This document shows positions 1-11,260 of a stretch of 64,000 nt of DNA, piece after piece. Positions within the stretch are counted from its first letter, which is position 1. Every line of letters begins with the position of its first letter. The notes beneath the pieces are model-generated. The model made no database searches, was not told the DNA's origin, and saw nothing but the letters and a program-made list of their open reading frames with translations. The position numbers were made by a program, and so were the translations under genes. Origin of the DNA: Anomaloglossus baeobatrachus. Lineage: Eukaryota; Chordata; Amphibia; Anura; Aromobatidae. The DNA lies in the NCBI RefSeq assembly GCF_048569485.1, contig NC_134361.1, forward strand, positions 167,379,758-167,443,757. Direction: 5' to 3'.

Positions 1-920
1 CAATACCTCTGTTAACTCACAGAAGGATATAATAAGTAAGTAAAGCAATTCCTCCCTTACTTGGAGGGTGTGTGGAATGATCTCTGTTAATAATCACAGA
101 GACAAAGGCAATGTGTGCGAAATGGCACCTACCTAGGTCCGCTCTTCTAGTGGTGCAAAAGAGACGAACAGCAGCGTAAGCCGCACAAAGCTCCTACCTG
201 TGTTCGCTCCACTAGTGTGCGAGGACACGAACCACTAGATATGGCACCTGCCTAGGTCCGCTCTTCTAGTGGTGCAAAAGAGACGAACAGCAGCGTAAGC
301 CGCACAAAGCTCCTACCTCTGTTCGCTCCCCTAGTGTGCGAGGATACGAACAACTGCCAGACGCAGTATAAGGAACGTTACCCTAGCGGCAACGTCCACC
401 TACGAGTCGAACCACAAGGCCCAGCCAGACCATGTGCCTCAGGCACCTGCCTATGTCCGCTCCCCTAAGAGGTAAGGATACGGACAGCAGCCGAAGCTGT
501 AAGGTATAAGAACGCTACCCTGCCGGTAGCGCTCACCTAGCATAGACAGAGGAATGCCTAGAGGAACGCGCACAGAGCGTCTACTCTTATGCATGAACCA
601 AGAGGACTGAGCGCCATGCGGCGTGTGTCAGGGTCTTATATAGACTCTGTGCCTCATCCAAGATGAAGGACACCAGAGCCAATCCGCTGCCAGAACGACA
701 GGAGTGACGTCATGCTGGCCTATCACCGAGCAAGGCATCACAAGCACATGACCAGCGACCAATCGGCATAGAAGGTGTCAGAGACATGTGACCTCGTGTC
801 AGCGATGATGTCACCCGCACATGTGCAATGGCTCCAAGATAGGACTTAGTCTCCGGCGCTCGCACATGTGCAGTAGTAAGAAATCTGGACTTAGTCTCCA
901 GTGCTCGCAGCAACCGTAAC
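1..920 (-). mobile_element. Probable LTR, right-hand end (continues left of window)
   Basis: This stretch has no coding capacity. It ends near 920 in a sequence whose reverse complement starts TGTTACGGTTGC, a TG start typical of an LTR. The minus-strand fossil gypsy reverse transcriptase that lies just right of it (925-1126) stops here. It contains a 119-bp tandem repeat and a TATATA-type stretch near 635-645. The left end is outside the window, so no target-site duplication can be checked. It could instead be another kind of interspersed repeat. Confidence 0.4.
124..361. repeat. 119-bp tandem repeat, two copies plus a degenerate third
   Basis: The motif GGCACCTRCCTAGGTCCGCT recurs at 124 and 243, giving a 119-bp period. 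A diverged, shortened version follows at about 437-515. The repeat lies inside the probable LTR. Confidence 0.8.
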
Positions 921-1715
921 AGTCCTAAAGGGAAAGGGATGAATACCAAGCAAAGGAGATACATAGGACACTAAATACACCAGGAGAAGGAAAAGAGGAT
1001 CCAATATGTCCCTTCTCCAGACTATCCTCAATGTAATATTTCATGGCTTGCTCTTCTGGACCAGAAAGATTGATTATACAGTCTGGATTTGGGTATTTTT
1101 GCTGCAGGAAGCAGATTAATGGGGCATGTGGAGACACGGGGCTCAGTGCGTGCTCTTGTCCACTGAACCAGCCGCCTTTAGAAAGACAGCGTGGCTCAGG
1201 GCTCATCGCAACTGAACGCCGGCCTCTTTAACTGTGGGCGGAAAACTACTCAGACAACACAGGGTGAGGGAACCACAATAATTAGACTTTATTGGATCCC
1301 CAAACAATTAACGGCACATAACACATAACCAGCAAAACACACAAATGTAACAGGCAACAGAGTCTCACCCTTCCGCTGGCTCACCAGGGATTAGAATGTC
1401 CTTACCTCAGAGCTTACAGGGCCGCTTACTCCAATCCAGCAGCACCCCGCTTTCGGCGGGCACCCACCACGATAGGAATAGCGCCAGATTTAGGAAGCTG
1501 TGTGAGGTCTGCAAAGTCTGTAGCCAGGTGACCGGATTGTCCCAACCTGAGTGTCCTCCTTAGGTAGTCCTGGTATGATGATATAATCCTGGCAGCCGGG
1601 GTCGAAATCCCTACTGGATCCATCAGCATCCATCAACAACAACCTGGTGGCTTAAAGAAGTCCTCTCTTATAGCCACAGGCCTCCCTCTGGGCACACTGC
1701 GTCCTCATCGATTGG

Positions 1716-2660
1716 TGTAACACCTGGTCCCACCAGACCCCGGGGGGGGAGCTCTCCCTCACATCTGCCCAGTCCCAGCATGGCTCCCACATGCACTCCT
1801 GCCCCCACTCCCAGGCAGAGAAGGCCTTCCACTTACCGGCCCCAGGGCTCTGCAGACGTTGCTCCCACTCCAAGGCCTGCTGCAGTTTCCTCCTCACACA
1901 GAATTGCTGTAGGTGATTCTAGGCTGCGTGCGAGGCCACGCCCCCTTTCTTAAAGTGGCATGCCCCAAATCCTGGAAGTGATCTCAGAGGTCACCTGCTG
2001 CCTAAGAGGTATTTAAGTTCACTTCCCCCCGGCAGCAGGCGCCCGAGCAACGCCTCTATTAGTGCATTGCCAGTGTCCTAATCTGTCTATGCTATTGTTT
2101 TTGATCCGTACATTTGTTACCTGATTCTAATCCTGTGTCTCACCGTAGTGCCATCTATACCATTCCGGCTGTGGACGTCACCACCTATTCCTACCGTGGA
2201 CGTCACCGTGCCATACCTGCCGTGGACACTATCTGTACCGTACCGGCTGTGGACGTCACCATCCATTCCTACCGTGGACGTCACCGTGCCATACCTGCCG
2301 TGGACACTATCTGTACCGTACCGGCTGTGGACGTCACCACCCATTCCTACCGTGGATGTCACCGTGCCATACCTGCCGTGGACACTATCTGTACCGTACC
2401 GGCTGTGGACGTCACCTGCTGTGAAACATCTCCGGTGCCACTTCCGTGTTCCGCCTGCCGCGGACATCGTACCCGAGCCACGCCTGGCCGTACAGAGACT
2501 CCTACCTCCGGTTCCTGGCTGCCGTGCGTTTAGGCCTTCTGGGGAGGCGCCGCACAGTCCCTGTATAGGGGTTCGCTGCTGGCCGTCTTCTCAGGGGAGT
2601 CTGATGCACGGTCCAGTGGGTCCACCTCCGTACGTTCGCCGCTCCTCGGTGAGCGTAACA
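1716..2660. mobile_element. Solo LTR nested in another LTR
   Basis: This 945-bp sequence starts TGTAACACCTGG and ends GAGCGTAACA. It is flanked by perfect 5-bp copies of attgg (1711-1715, 2661-2665). It interrupts the LTR of the Gmr1-related element, which continues exactly on both sides. TG...CA ends, a 5-bp duplication and no coding interior are what a solo LTR leaves behind. It carries three copies of a 78-bp repeat. Confidence 0.82.
2167..2418. repeat. 78-bp tandem repeat with GGACGTCACC boxes
   Basis: Three full units start with GGCTGTGGACGTCACC at 2167, 2245 and 2323, and a fourth begins at 2401. Each unit has two GGACGTCAC-like boxes, which contain the ACGTCA half of a CRE/ATF site. 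Whether they act as enhancers is inference. Confidence 0.9.
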
Positions 2661-3003
2661 ATTGGTTGGACAAGAGCACCTCTCCCATTGGATGAATCTC
2701 GAGCAGCATGGACAATGTTCATTCAAATGATGTCTACAGAAAGACTGAGGGTATACATGTAGTCTGGAATGCACAGACTAGACAATGACTACTAAGGTAA
2801 TTACATTAGCAATACACAACTACAATACAATGATTACTAGAAGGGTCTGGAGAAACAATAGCTAAGCAAACATGAGTGGGCACACATAAGAACAATACGT
2901 CTGGCTGAATGTTAAGAAACTTTAACCCATGAGAGGCATTGGGTGTCCATGTCGTCACATTCCTCCCCCTTCTTAATATTAGCCAGACATGATAGGCTTC
3001 CGA

Positions 3004-4341
3004 TCATCCTTCTCCTCTTGATGGCATTGTCCTTTTTAATGGTGAGGTCAGCAACAGAGGCTCGCATCTATACACCTTCCCCTGATTACCTCCCCCAAGT
3101 TGAGCAGCCATATTGCGGACAAGCACTAAGATGGGGTCCATGAGTTGGGCTTGCATACATTTCTTACTATCAATCTTCCCCCAGTCAATAGCCACAGTGT
3201 GCTTAGGCTTACTCACGGTTCTTGGCTCAGAAGTGGATGCTGGAGATAGGGAATGTGAATTATCCTTTGAAAAGATGTTAGAAAGATCCACATCAGGGTC
3301 CTGCTTGGCTTGGAAGTGGGTGATGGCTGCTTCAAACTGACTGGATAGTCCTTGTCCTAGGTCATTCTCTAAAATGACTGGTGTGAGCAGGTAATCCCCA
3401 AGCCCCACTTTCACTTCCCTCTGAGTGGTATCCGAAACAACAGGCTTGGTGGGGCCATCAATGAACCCCACTTCAACTTCCTCCTGGCTAGTCCCCGAAA
3501 CAACAGGTGTGGGGAGGCTGTCCATAAACTCCATATGGACCTCTTCCTGGTCAGACCCCAAAGTAACTGGTGTGGGGACGGTGTCCATAAGCGCCACATC
3601 AGCCTTGCTCTGGTCAGTCTCCACAATGACAGGTATGGGGAGACTGTTCACAAGTCCCACATCGATCGCTTCCTGGTTAGTTCCCAAAATACCAGGTGTA
3701 GGGAGGCTTTCCACAAGCTCCACCTCGACCTCTCCCTGGTCCGTCCTTAGGTCCAACTGCACACATGCCAGAGGGACGTCTGAGCGCTGGCCCTCAGCCA
3801 GGGTGATGGATAATTGGGAATCTGGTAAAGGGTCTTCTGGGGAAACAATAACTGGGCTTACCAGGGTATTGGAGGAACCAGTGTCTCGTAGTCCCTGGCT
3901 CTTGACCGGCTGAGCTGGCAGATGGGCTCCAAGCATGCGACCTCGGTTTTGGAAACAATCTTTATCTATAGGTCCATGGCGCCCACATGTATAACAGCGC
4001 CAGAGATTGGGCAAGTCACCGGCCCTGTTTGTAGTCCTTTGTTTTGGTGCAGCTTCTGCTGGGTAGCGGGAGCATCCTTCTCGAGCGGCTGGTGCTAGCA
4101 GTACGGCAGCTGGAATCCCATAAACATATTCCAGAACCCAAGCCCTCTCTTCTCTTGAGGATCTAGGCCCCAATGCATTCAACAACGCTGTGGCTTGGGC
4201 CATTTTGGACAAAGTTGATTCCCGATTGTCACTAGATCCATGATGTGGCACATAGTTTAAATCCTCTGGGTCAATATCAGCGGGATCCTCATTGTCCTCT
4301 GCATCATTCTGGGCATCCCAACGGACTAATTTCTGGATCAA
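3004..4341 (-). CDS. Gag/protease-like ORF of the Gmr1-related element
   Basis: This 445-residue ORF has an acidic N-terminus and a zinc-knuckle-like motif (CYTCGRHGPIDKDC, about residues 117-130). Downstream is a region resembling the C-terminal part of a retropepsin (VPLACVQLDL, then an ILGTN motif). That last segment is present about six times as a 21-residue repeat (motif SLPTPGILGTNQE) and ends in NDLGQGLSSQF. This matches the TDLGQITSQF that follows the protease in the Gmr1 ORF at 44183. No RT or integrase is present. It probably depended on enzymes made elsewhere, and nothing shows it is expressed today. Confidence 0.65.
   Translation of the reverse strand: MIQKLVRWDAQNDAEDNEDPADIDPEDLNYVPHHGSSDNRESTLSKMAQATALLNALGPRSSREERAWVLEYVYGIPAAVLLAPAAREGCSRYPAEAAPKQRTTNRAGDLPNLWRCYTCGRHGPIDKDCFQNRGRMLGAHLPAQPVKSQGLRDTGSSNTLVSPVIVSPEDPLPDSQLSITLAEGQRSDVPLACVQLDLRTDQGEVEVELVESLPTPGILGTNQEAIDVGLVNSLPIPVIVETDQSKADVALMDTVPTPVTLGSDQEEVHMEFMDSLPTPVVSGTSQEEVEVGFIDGPTKPVVSDTTQREVKVGLGDYLLTPVILENDLGQGLSSQFEAAITHFQAKQDPDVDLSNIFSKDNSHSLSPASTSEPRTVSKPKHTVAIDWGKIDSKKCMQAQLMDPILVLVRNMAAQLGGGNQGKVYRCEPLLLTSPLKRTMPSRGEG
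3371..3750 (-). repeat. 63-bp coding tandem repeat inside the gag/protease-like ORF
   Basis: About six diverged 63-bp units each encode 21 residues built around the retropepsin-like L-G-T-D strand. The frame is preserved in all units. Confidence 0.75.
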
Positions 4342-4629
4342 GTCCTACCGAGTCTCAGCATTCCAGTAGATAATCTTTCGCCTCTGGCACAGATCCTGTA
4401 GCATCCATTTACTGCTGCGGTTGTAACTGCTCTCTGGTCCTTGTCCCATGGCTGAGCTGGTGGGGTTGGACATGGCAGCGTCCGAAACCTGAATGCCTCC
4501 CCTATGGCCTGCTGGGTATGCTTATGTGCCTCCCTGGTTGTTGAGCCCTGGACGGTGTCCACGAACACCAGTCCGCTGCAGCTCCCCTGGGTAAACCAGG
4601 CTGAGTAGTGTCCCACTGCTGCCACCAAT

Positions 4630-5603
4630 TGTGGAGACACGGGGCTCAGTGGGTGCTCTTGTCCACTGAACCAGCCGCCTTTAGATAGACAGCGTGGCTC
4701 AGGGCTCATCCCAACTGAACAGCGGCCTCCTTAACCATGGGCGGAACACTACTCAGACAACACAGGGTGAGGGAACCACAATAATTAGACTTTATTGGAT
4801 CCCCAAACAATTAACGGCACATAACACATAACCAGCAAAACACACAAATGTAACAGGCTACAGAGTCTCACCCTTCCGCTGGCTCACCAGGGATTAGAAT
4901 GTCCTTGCCTCAGAGCTTCCAGGTCTGCTTACTCCAATCCAGCAGCACCCCGCTTTCGGCGGGCACCCACCGCGATAGGAATAGCGCCAGATTTAGGAAG
5001 CTGTGTGAGGTCTGCAAAGTCTGTAGCCAGGTGACCAGATTGTCCCAACCTGAGTGTCCTCCTTAGGTAGTCCTCGTATGATGATATAATCCTGGCAGCC
5101 GGGGTCGAAATCCCTACACTGTGGATATGGTCTCCAACCGGAACCGGAGTCCCTAGATTGAAGCCAGAAGGTATCCTGATCCTTTAGTCAGCTCCTAAGA
5201 GCTTAGACTGGATCCATCAGCATCCATCAACAACAACCTGGTGGCTTAAAGAAGTCCTCTCTTATAGCCACAGGCCTCCCTCTGGGCACACTGCGTCCTC
5301 ATCGATTGGTTGGACAAGATCGCCTCTCCCATTGGATGAATCTCAAGCTGCATGGACAATGTTCATCCAAATGATGTCTACAGAAAGACTGAGGGTATAC
5401 ATGTTGTCTGGAATGCACAGACTAGACAATGACTACTAAGGTAATTACATTAGCAATACACAACTACAATACAATGATTACTGGAAGGGTCTGGAGAAAA
5501 AATAGCTAAGCAAACATGAGTGGGCACACATAAGAACAATACGTCTGGCTGAATGTTAAGAAACTTTAACCCATGAGAGGCATTGGGTGTCCATGTCGTC
5601 ACA
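4630..5603 (-). repeat. 5' LTR of the Gmr1-related element
   Basis: This 974-bp LTR has TG...CA ends. It is followed on the right by the gggca target duplication and on the left, in the transcription direction, by the primer-binding region. Confidence 0.88.
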
Positions 5604-6038
5604 GGGCAGTCGTATACAAGATGGGGAGGCAAATCTTGACAAACACTCTCTGAAAATACATCCTCAAAACCTGGTAAAAAATGTCGGTAAGGTTTCCGTA
5701 GAGACCACAGAGAGAGAAGTGTTCAGGCAATTATCAAAACCGTAATTTCCCCACTCATCAATTTCCCTGGATTGTCAATCCACTGCAGGATTATGTTTCA
5801 CCAACCAGTGTAGACCTAGTACAATGGGAGTGGGAAGGCCCTCCAGGACATACTGTAATAGGAAATTACTTCACAATGCAGTGGTCCTACCCTCAGACTT
5901 ATATCATGTACAATCTGTGTCAGGCATCCCTGAGACAGCGGCGCTGAGGCGATGGCATAGATGGAGATGGGCTTAGCTTAGATCTCAGTGGAAACAAGTG
6001 AAGTAGTGGCTCCCCCTAACTGCATGGGCTTCTGCAAA

Positions 6039-7339
6039 TGTAGCACCCCAGGGGGTCGGGGAAAAATACTCGTCACTGGGCCGGTGAGGGTCAGGGGATG
6101 TCACGGGTGGCCCTGCCCGGTTTCGTGACCCCGAAGTGTACACGGACGGAGAGGGGCAATAAGGGTGATGGTGGAGGTTGATTTCATAATGCCACCTGCG
6201 GTATGTGACCAGTGAATTAGCCGCTGCTGCTGTCACTGTCCTCCAGGGCAGATGGTAGTTGCAGCTAAGGTGTTTCTGCTCCCCACAGGTGGAGCAGGCC
6301 CTGAGGAGGATGATGAGGGGAGTAGTGATGGCGGGCGCCAAGGCGCAGGGTGGCGCCGCCGGGAATGACAGGCGGACACAGTCTCTGCAGGTTCCAGGTG
6401 CTTTACTCACAGTTTATGCCGCTCACCCAGGAAGTACCAGTCACCAGCTGTGATGGGCCCCATCAAACGCAGATCCTTTAGAGGTTAATGCCAGTGAATT
6501 GGATGGGGAGAGCTTCCTCCTGCACTTAGTGTGGATCCCCGTGGCTTGGAGCTCTTGGAGACCCCTGGCTCTTGAAAAGTGTGTTTACTCCCTGCATGTA
6601 TACAGGTGCGGGTATGATGTGGGGCCTGCCTTGGAACATGACCCTGGATCCTATTTGGCACTGTGCTCTGGGAACTGTGGGGGTCGGAGGGACATGCAAT
6701 CTCCCAAGCCTGTAGATTTTAGTGGACAAACTGAAGTATAATCCACCATAGAATTCTGCACCCTGTCAGCGCAGGTCCTGAGGGAGCAATCAAGCTCTCC
6801 CCTCGGCAACCATATAAACTCCTGTGTCCCACCGGAGCCACTGGTGAAACCTGACTGCTCTCTTCCTCTCCTGCTGGAGAACTCTCTGTTGTCTTGCTCC
6901 TAACTCCCCCTGGTGGTTGCTCCTCCCGTCCCAGGTTTCTGCCACTAGTGGATTGGGGATCCCAGGTGTGGTGTTCTAAAGACCCAACCACACTGGCGAC
7001 CCCTTTTGATCCAAACCTAGCCTGGTCCACGATAAAGGAAGAGCAGCCTGGTTGTGTGTATGAGTTGTGTAAAGGCCCCGTCACACATAGAGATAAATCT
7101 TTGGCAGATCTGTGGTTGCAGTGAAATCATGGACATATTGTTCCATTTGTACACAGCCACAAATCTGGCACTGATTGTCCACAATTTCACTGCAACCACA
7201 GATCTGCCGCAGATTTATCTCTGTCTGTAACAGGGCCTTAAGTGGAACCGGCACCGACCTCCTCTGGACCCAGGTTGAGCACTGCACCTTAAGTCAGGTA
7301 CAGTACCCTGTGGCGACCGAAGCCTCAAAGGGCACCACA
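6039..7339 (-). mobile_element. Solo LTR of the TGTGRCGCC family, containing a MITE
   Basis: It begins TGTAGCACCCC and ends GGGCACCACA, with a 4-bp target duplication caaa (6035-6038, 7340-7343). The reverse complement starts like the LTRs of elements A and B further right. It sits in the fossil gypsy element between gag and protease. A palindromic MITE at about 7071-7241 is nested within it. No interior coding region remains. Confidence 0.75.
7071..7241. mobile_element. Short palindromic MITE
   Basis: About 170 bp folds on itself: AAGGCCCCGTCACACATAGA and the AGATCTGTGGTTGCAGTG arm are mirrored by the right half, which ends in CAGGGCCTTAA. It is nested in the solo LTR. Confidence 0.75.
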
Positions 7340-7450
7340 CAAACCAATGAGTGATGGTTCCCGAACAGATTGCAATATCCCCGGTAATGGAGTGCTGCCC
7401 TGAGGTATGGTCTCTGGGGAAAGTGGTCAAACCATTCTATCTCAGATATG

Positions 7451-7861
7451 TCAATCCACATGTATAGCCAAGAACATGGCGGCCTCCAAGGTTTGAGGTT
7501 TTTCATAAATCACCAAGGCATCCTTCAACCTCTCTGAAAGTCCCAGGCAAAACTGGCATCTAAGAGCCGGGTCATTCCACTTGATGTCAGTTGCCCATCT
7601 ACGAAAATCAGGGCAATAAGTCTCCACTGACCAACTCCCCTGCAGGGGGCGACGCAGCCTGGACTCCGCCAAGGAGACTTTGTCAGGATCATCATAAATG
7701 AGAACCAAGGACTCAAAAACTCCATCCACCAACTGGAGGCAACCAGAGCCATGTGGCAAAGAGAAGGCCCAGGATTGTGGATCCCCCTGTAACAGTGAAA
7801 TCACAATACCCACTTGCTGCGCCTCTTCCCCAGAGGAGTAAGGCCGAAGCATAATGAACAA
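7451..7861 (-). pseudogene. Gag fragment of the fossil gypsy element
   Basis: A 136-residue reading frame matches the capsid-like core of vertebrate Ty3/gypsy gag. It shows a conserved GDPQSWAFSL region, then ESRLRRPLQGSWSVETYCPDF, then FCLGLSERLKDALV. In the family this part forms the virus-like particle shell. It is a relic: the flanking gag sequence on both sides is degraded, and a solo LTR lies about 110 bp downstream in the direction of transcription. Confidence 0.75.
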
Positions 7862-8225
7862 TCTACAGGCTTACTTGAACACCAAGAATTTGTCTCCACC
7901 CCCTGCAAACCAGTCTAGGAGAGAAATCTTCGGCTCTGGGTACACCTGTCTACCCGCAGAATCTCCAAAATCGGGAGTCTGCGACCACTGCTGCTGCTAA
8001 ACAGATAACTTAAGGTCTAATACCTCCAGGGACAGACTCTGAAGCTGCTCAGCCAGAACAGTGACAGGATCTATGGGAAAAGAAAACCAAACCACAACAA
8101 CCCAACAAAAAACCCGATTGGCAGTCTTTTTTTGTGCGGCTTGTGATCATGTCACGCTAAGCACGGGGAAATCATAATTTCTGCTGTACGGAGCAGTACT
8201 GATGCTAATGCACTGCTCTATATGA

Positions 8226-9152
8226 TGCACGCACAGGGTCGTGGGTTACTCGACACCGGGCCGCGGTGCTTCTCCTGGGACGCCGCGGTGGCCTTGCCCA
8301 ACGCCGTGACCCCGGGTGTCAATAAAAGGCTGGGGATGGAGTCGATGGGGGTAGTTGTTCGTGATTCCACCTGTAGTGTGCGGCCAATATTAGCCGCTGT
8401 TGCGGGACTTGTCTGCTGGGGCGCATGACAACGCAGCTCGAATGGTTCAGCTCTCCACAGGCAGAGCTGTGGCCCCAGGGAGGATGGTTGTGGTAGTATT
8501 CACCTATGGCGCAGGGGCGCGCTGATGGGAGTGCCGGCAGAGATGAGATGACACAGATGGTGCAGTTTAAGGTCTTTTACTCACTGGTCACACACTGCCA
8601 TTGGATCACCAGGCTACGCTGTGGTGGGCTTCAGCCAATCCCAGATACTTTGGAGGTCGTGGTCGGTGGTTCCTTCTGTGCGACTTCCCTTCAATGGTTT
8701 CCCTCCACCCCAGCTCCTGGGCCGTTGAACAGGTCATTGGTGCCTTCTGCTCTCCCCACAAACCCTGAGATCCCCCTTCTTTCCTTAGAACACAGGTCGA
8801 GCCTCCGGCTCTAGACCATGGACCCTGAACTTTCTGTGTCTTTGATTGCTTGTCCGTTCCGGAGTCCGACCTGCCTCGGACACTGTCCAGTGCTAACTGC
8901 CTGTTGTATGTGAGGTGGCTCCTAACTTCCCCTGTGGGTGCCCCACCTCCCAGATCCCTGAACTAGTGGGCACCCCGTACCTCGTGATGGCCACCCCAGC
9001 TCCTACCCTAGCCCTGTCCCAGTGACCCTCATGTTATGTGTTGATTGAGTATGGTTGTGGTTGTTTACCGATGACAACCTCCTCCGTATTTGCGATGAAT
9101 ACTGCACCTTGGTTGAGTACCCTGTGGTGCCTGAGGCCGCAGGGGCGCCACA
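8226..9152 (-). repeat. LTR (left) of the remnant gag element
   Basis: It shares long stretches with 10968-11260 and ends GGGGCGCCACA, the family terminus seen in solo LTRs of this window. Confidence 0.55.
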
Positions 9153-10387
9153 CACCCTCACAGCGAATCACAGCATGTCTGCGGGCTGTAAACAAAGCGA
9201 CATAGTGGAAACTGCAAAATTTGGTATTACATAATAACAGAAACTGTTCTTCCCTTTATGGAAGGTATGGACTCTTAAACGTTACAAACATTACACATTT
9301 CACATTTGTCACATGGAACCGGTTGACACTGTAAATGGATAATACATTAACATTAGACATTCACTTTTGGGTAATTCACCATTCCCCTTTCTCATAAGAC
9401 CTTCACTTCTCATAAAACATTTTCACTTTGCATAAAACCCTTATGTTGCATAAAACATTGTCAGCAGCATAAAATTTGTCATGTAATTTAAAACTTTTCA
9501 CATTATATTCAAGTGCAATTACATTTAAGTGCAAACATTCTGCAGCAACTGTATGGGGGACCTTCCCTGAACTCCCAACATAGGCTCTGGATTTGCTCAG
9601 AGCGTTCCGGACCCTTCTTCTCCTCTTCAGCACACCGACAGGTTTTCGGGTGTGGCTACTTCTGGTAGGGTGCACAACTGGTGCAACTATTTACAAGCAA
9701 GTGTCCTGGCCTTTCCAAGTCCGATGGCCCAGCTGTCCTTTTCAACACTTATCAGATCTTCTAATAAAACTATTTACAGGGAACTTACTTTGGCATTCTT
9801 AGTCCTTCTTCATCGCTGGCTCCTGAGGGCTGGCACCTGCCCCCAGGTTCTGTCCATTTGTGGGTTATTGTCAGGCATAGTGCCCCGTGTTGGCTGCCCG
9901 TCAGAATCATAGCAAACTGATGGCAACGCGTTTTTCACCCGATGGGGAACATCATCAGCACTGGTGGCCAACTCAATAGTAACCGGTTGTGTAGGCCCCT
10001 CCTAGGACTGTACGATCTTAGTTAGGACGGCCATACTCTTCGTTAGTTCCAGCACTTGGACCCAAAGTTCAGCAACGGAGTCCCCCGGCCGGGTTTGCTC
10101 ACTGGCTCTCACCACTGCTCATGTCTCCGGTGGCACCTCAGGACCCGGGGTCACCAAGGGCCTCCGAGGCACAGCGGTCCTGGGAGTGGGTTCCCGCAGC
10201 ACCCGAATAGCTTCATCTTAGAACTCTACGAAGCTGAGGTAAGGGCTTTGCAGAGTCAGGATGCGCAGCTGGGTTCGGTGCGCATCGGACAGGAGTCCCT
10301 CAATGAACTGGTCGGTCAACAGGCTATCCTCATCTGGTATACCATTGGGATCCAACTATCGAACTGCCCTCATTGCTTCCTGGAGAT

Positions 10388-10978
10388 TTAAAGCATAGTC
10401 CCGCACACTGTCCTGTACCCGTTGTTTACAGCCATAAATCTCATCTTGATCTCAGCCTCTGTATGGTTGTCAAAGATACTTTTCAGCTTGGTCAAAATTT
10501 GCTTCACGGTTCTTTTTTCCGTGTCCGGCCAAGATCTCACCTCCCGTTCAGCTACCCCAGTCAACTGGCTGATCAAGATACTGGTCTTTTGATTTTCCGT
10601 CAGGGGGTATACTCAAAACATACCACACAGTTTCTCCTTAAAATCAGTCAAGGTATACGACTCCCCCAAATACTGTGGTAGCCATGTCGCCCCCGGAATA
10701 TACGGCATTGAGAATGGCAGTATTAGTGCGGTGGCTGTGGCTACAGGTCTTCTTGGTCTTGGTCTTCTTCTTTCGTGGACATCTCTAGACAAGTCCCTCA
10801 CTTCCAGCAGTGGGATCTCTCTTTGCGCGCTTTTCTGGGCTCCACGCACGATGACACACCCTTTCTTTTCCCGCACTGCGCGATTAATGGTGACTGTTGT
10901 TTTCAATAAACGTTTTACACAGTTCATGAAGGCGCACAGTACCCGCGGTATCCTGTTTGTGCCAAGTTGACGCGCCAA
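10388..10978 (-). pseudogene. Gag fragment (PNMA-like LTR retroelement gag)
   Basis: Minus-strand segments read YIPGATWLPQYLGESYTLTD, then ISQLTGVAEREVRSWPDTEK and IFDNHTEAEIKMRF. Downstream, to about 10200, is a piece like TDQFIEGLLSDAHRTQLRIL. This is the layout of a retrotransposon capsid domain of the kind from which PNMA/ZCCHC-type genes were domesticated. Here it sits between LTRs and is broken, so it is a fossil and not a host gene. Confidence 0.6.
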
Positions 10979-11260
10979 TGGGGTCAGGGGTTACTCGTCA
11001 CCGGGCCGCAGTGCTTCTCCTGGGATGCCGCGGTGGCCTTGCCCGGCTCCGTGACCCCGGGTGTCAATAAAAGGATGGGGATGGGGATGATGGGGGTAGT
11101 TGTTCGTGACACCAACTGTGGTGTGCGGCCAATATTAGCCGCCGCTGCAGGACTTCTCTTCTGGGGCGGATGACAATGCAGCTCGGACCTCCTCTGTATC
11201 CGCGATGAATACTGCACCTCGAGTGAGGTGCAGTACCCTGTGGTGCCTGAGGCCGCCGCA

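Larger units (their letters stand above)
1127..2959 (-). repeat. 3' LTR of the Gmr1-related element (contains a solo LTR)
   Basis: It matches the other LTR at 4630-5603 once the inserted solo LTR (1716-2660 plus one attgg) is removed. Confidence 0.88.
1127..5603 (-). mobile_element. Non-autonomous LTR element related to Gmr1, with a nested solo LTR
   Basis: Two LTRs (1127-2959 and 4630-5603) run TG...CA, read TGTGGAGACACGGGG at the left end and end ATGTCGTCACA. The whole element is flanked by the 5-bp duplication gggca (1122-1126 and 5604-5608). The primer-binding region beside the 5' LTR reads TTGGTGGCAGCAGTGGGA on the minus strand, close to that of the Gmr1 element at 42777. The interior is only 1.67 kb and holds one gag/protease-like ORF, with no RT or integrase. 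It is inserted in the older gypsy fossil and is itself interrupted by a solo LTR at 1716-2660. LTR differences suggest moderate age. Confidence 0.85.
921..8110 (-). mobile_element. Fossil Ty3/gypsy LTR retrotransposon (gag, protease, start of RT), split by insertions
   Basis: Three collinear minus-strand pieces resemble one Ty3/gypsy element. Gag lies at about 8110-7340 and includes the conserved stretch ending LSERLKDALVIYEKP. Protease lies at about 6034-5604 and resembles the retropepsin region that runs into a THNPAVDWQ-type motif. The start of the pol/RT region lies at 1126-925, with an LSGPEEQAMKYYIEDSLEKG-type motif. The pieces are separated by a solo LTR (6039-7339) and a Gmr1-related element (1127-5603), each with a target-site duplication. 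The rest of pol is missing. It is an old element with many breaks and no function. The family call rests on recognising conserved gag and RT sequences. Confidence 0.75.
8226..11260 (-). mobile_element. Remnant LTR element with gag fragment
   Basis: LTR-like sequences at about 8226-9152 and 10968-11260 share the run TTACTCG..CACCGGGCCGC and the end GTACCCTGTGGTGCCTGAGG. Between them lies a minus-strand gag fragment (about 10980-10000). The site expected for primer binding (reverse complement of 10948-10966) reads TTGGCACAAACAGGATACC, close to the TTGGCGTCACGAACAGGA of elements A and B. The right-hand LTR is much shorter than the left. The outer ends are uncertain because no clear target duplication was found. 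It is an old, multiply broken element. Confidence 0.6.

Noticed and set aside
10388-10978. Possible host PNMA/ZCCHC-type gene
   Set aside because: The gag fragment sits between LTR-like repeats beside a primer-binding region and is broken, so it is a retroelement relic.
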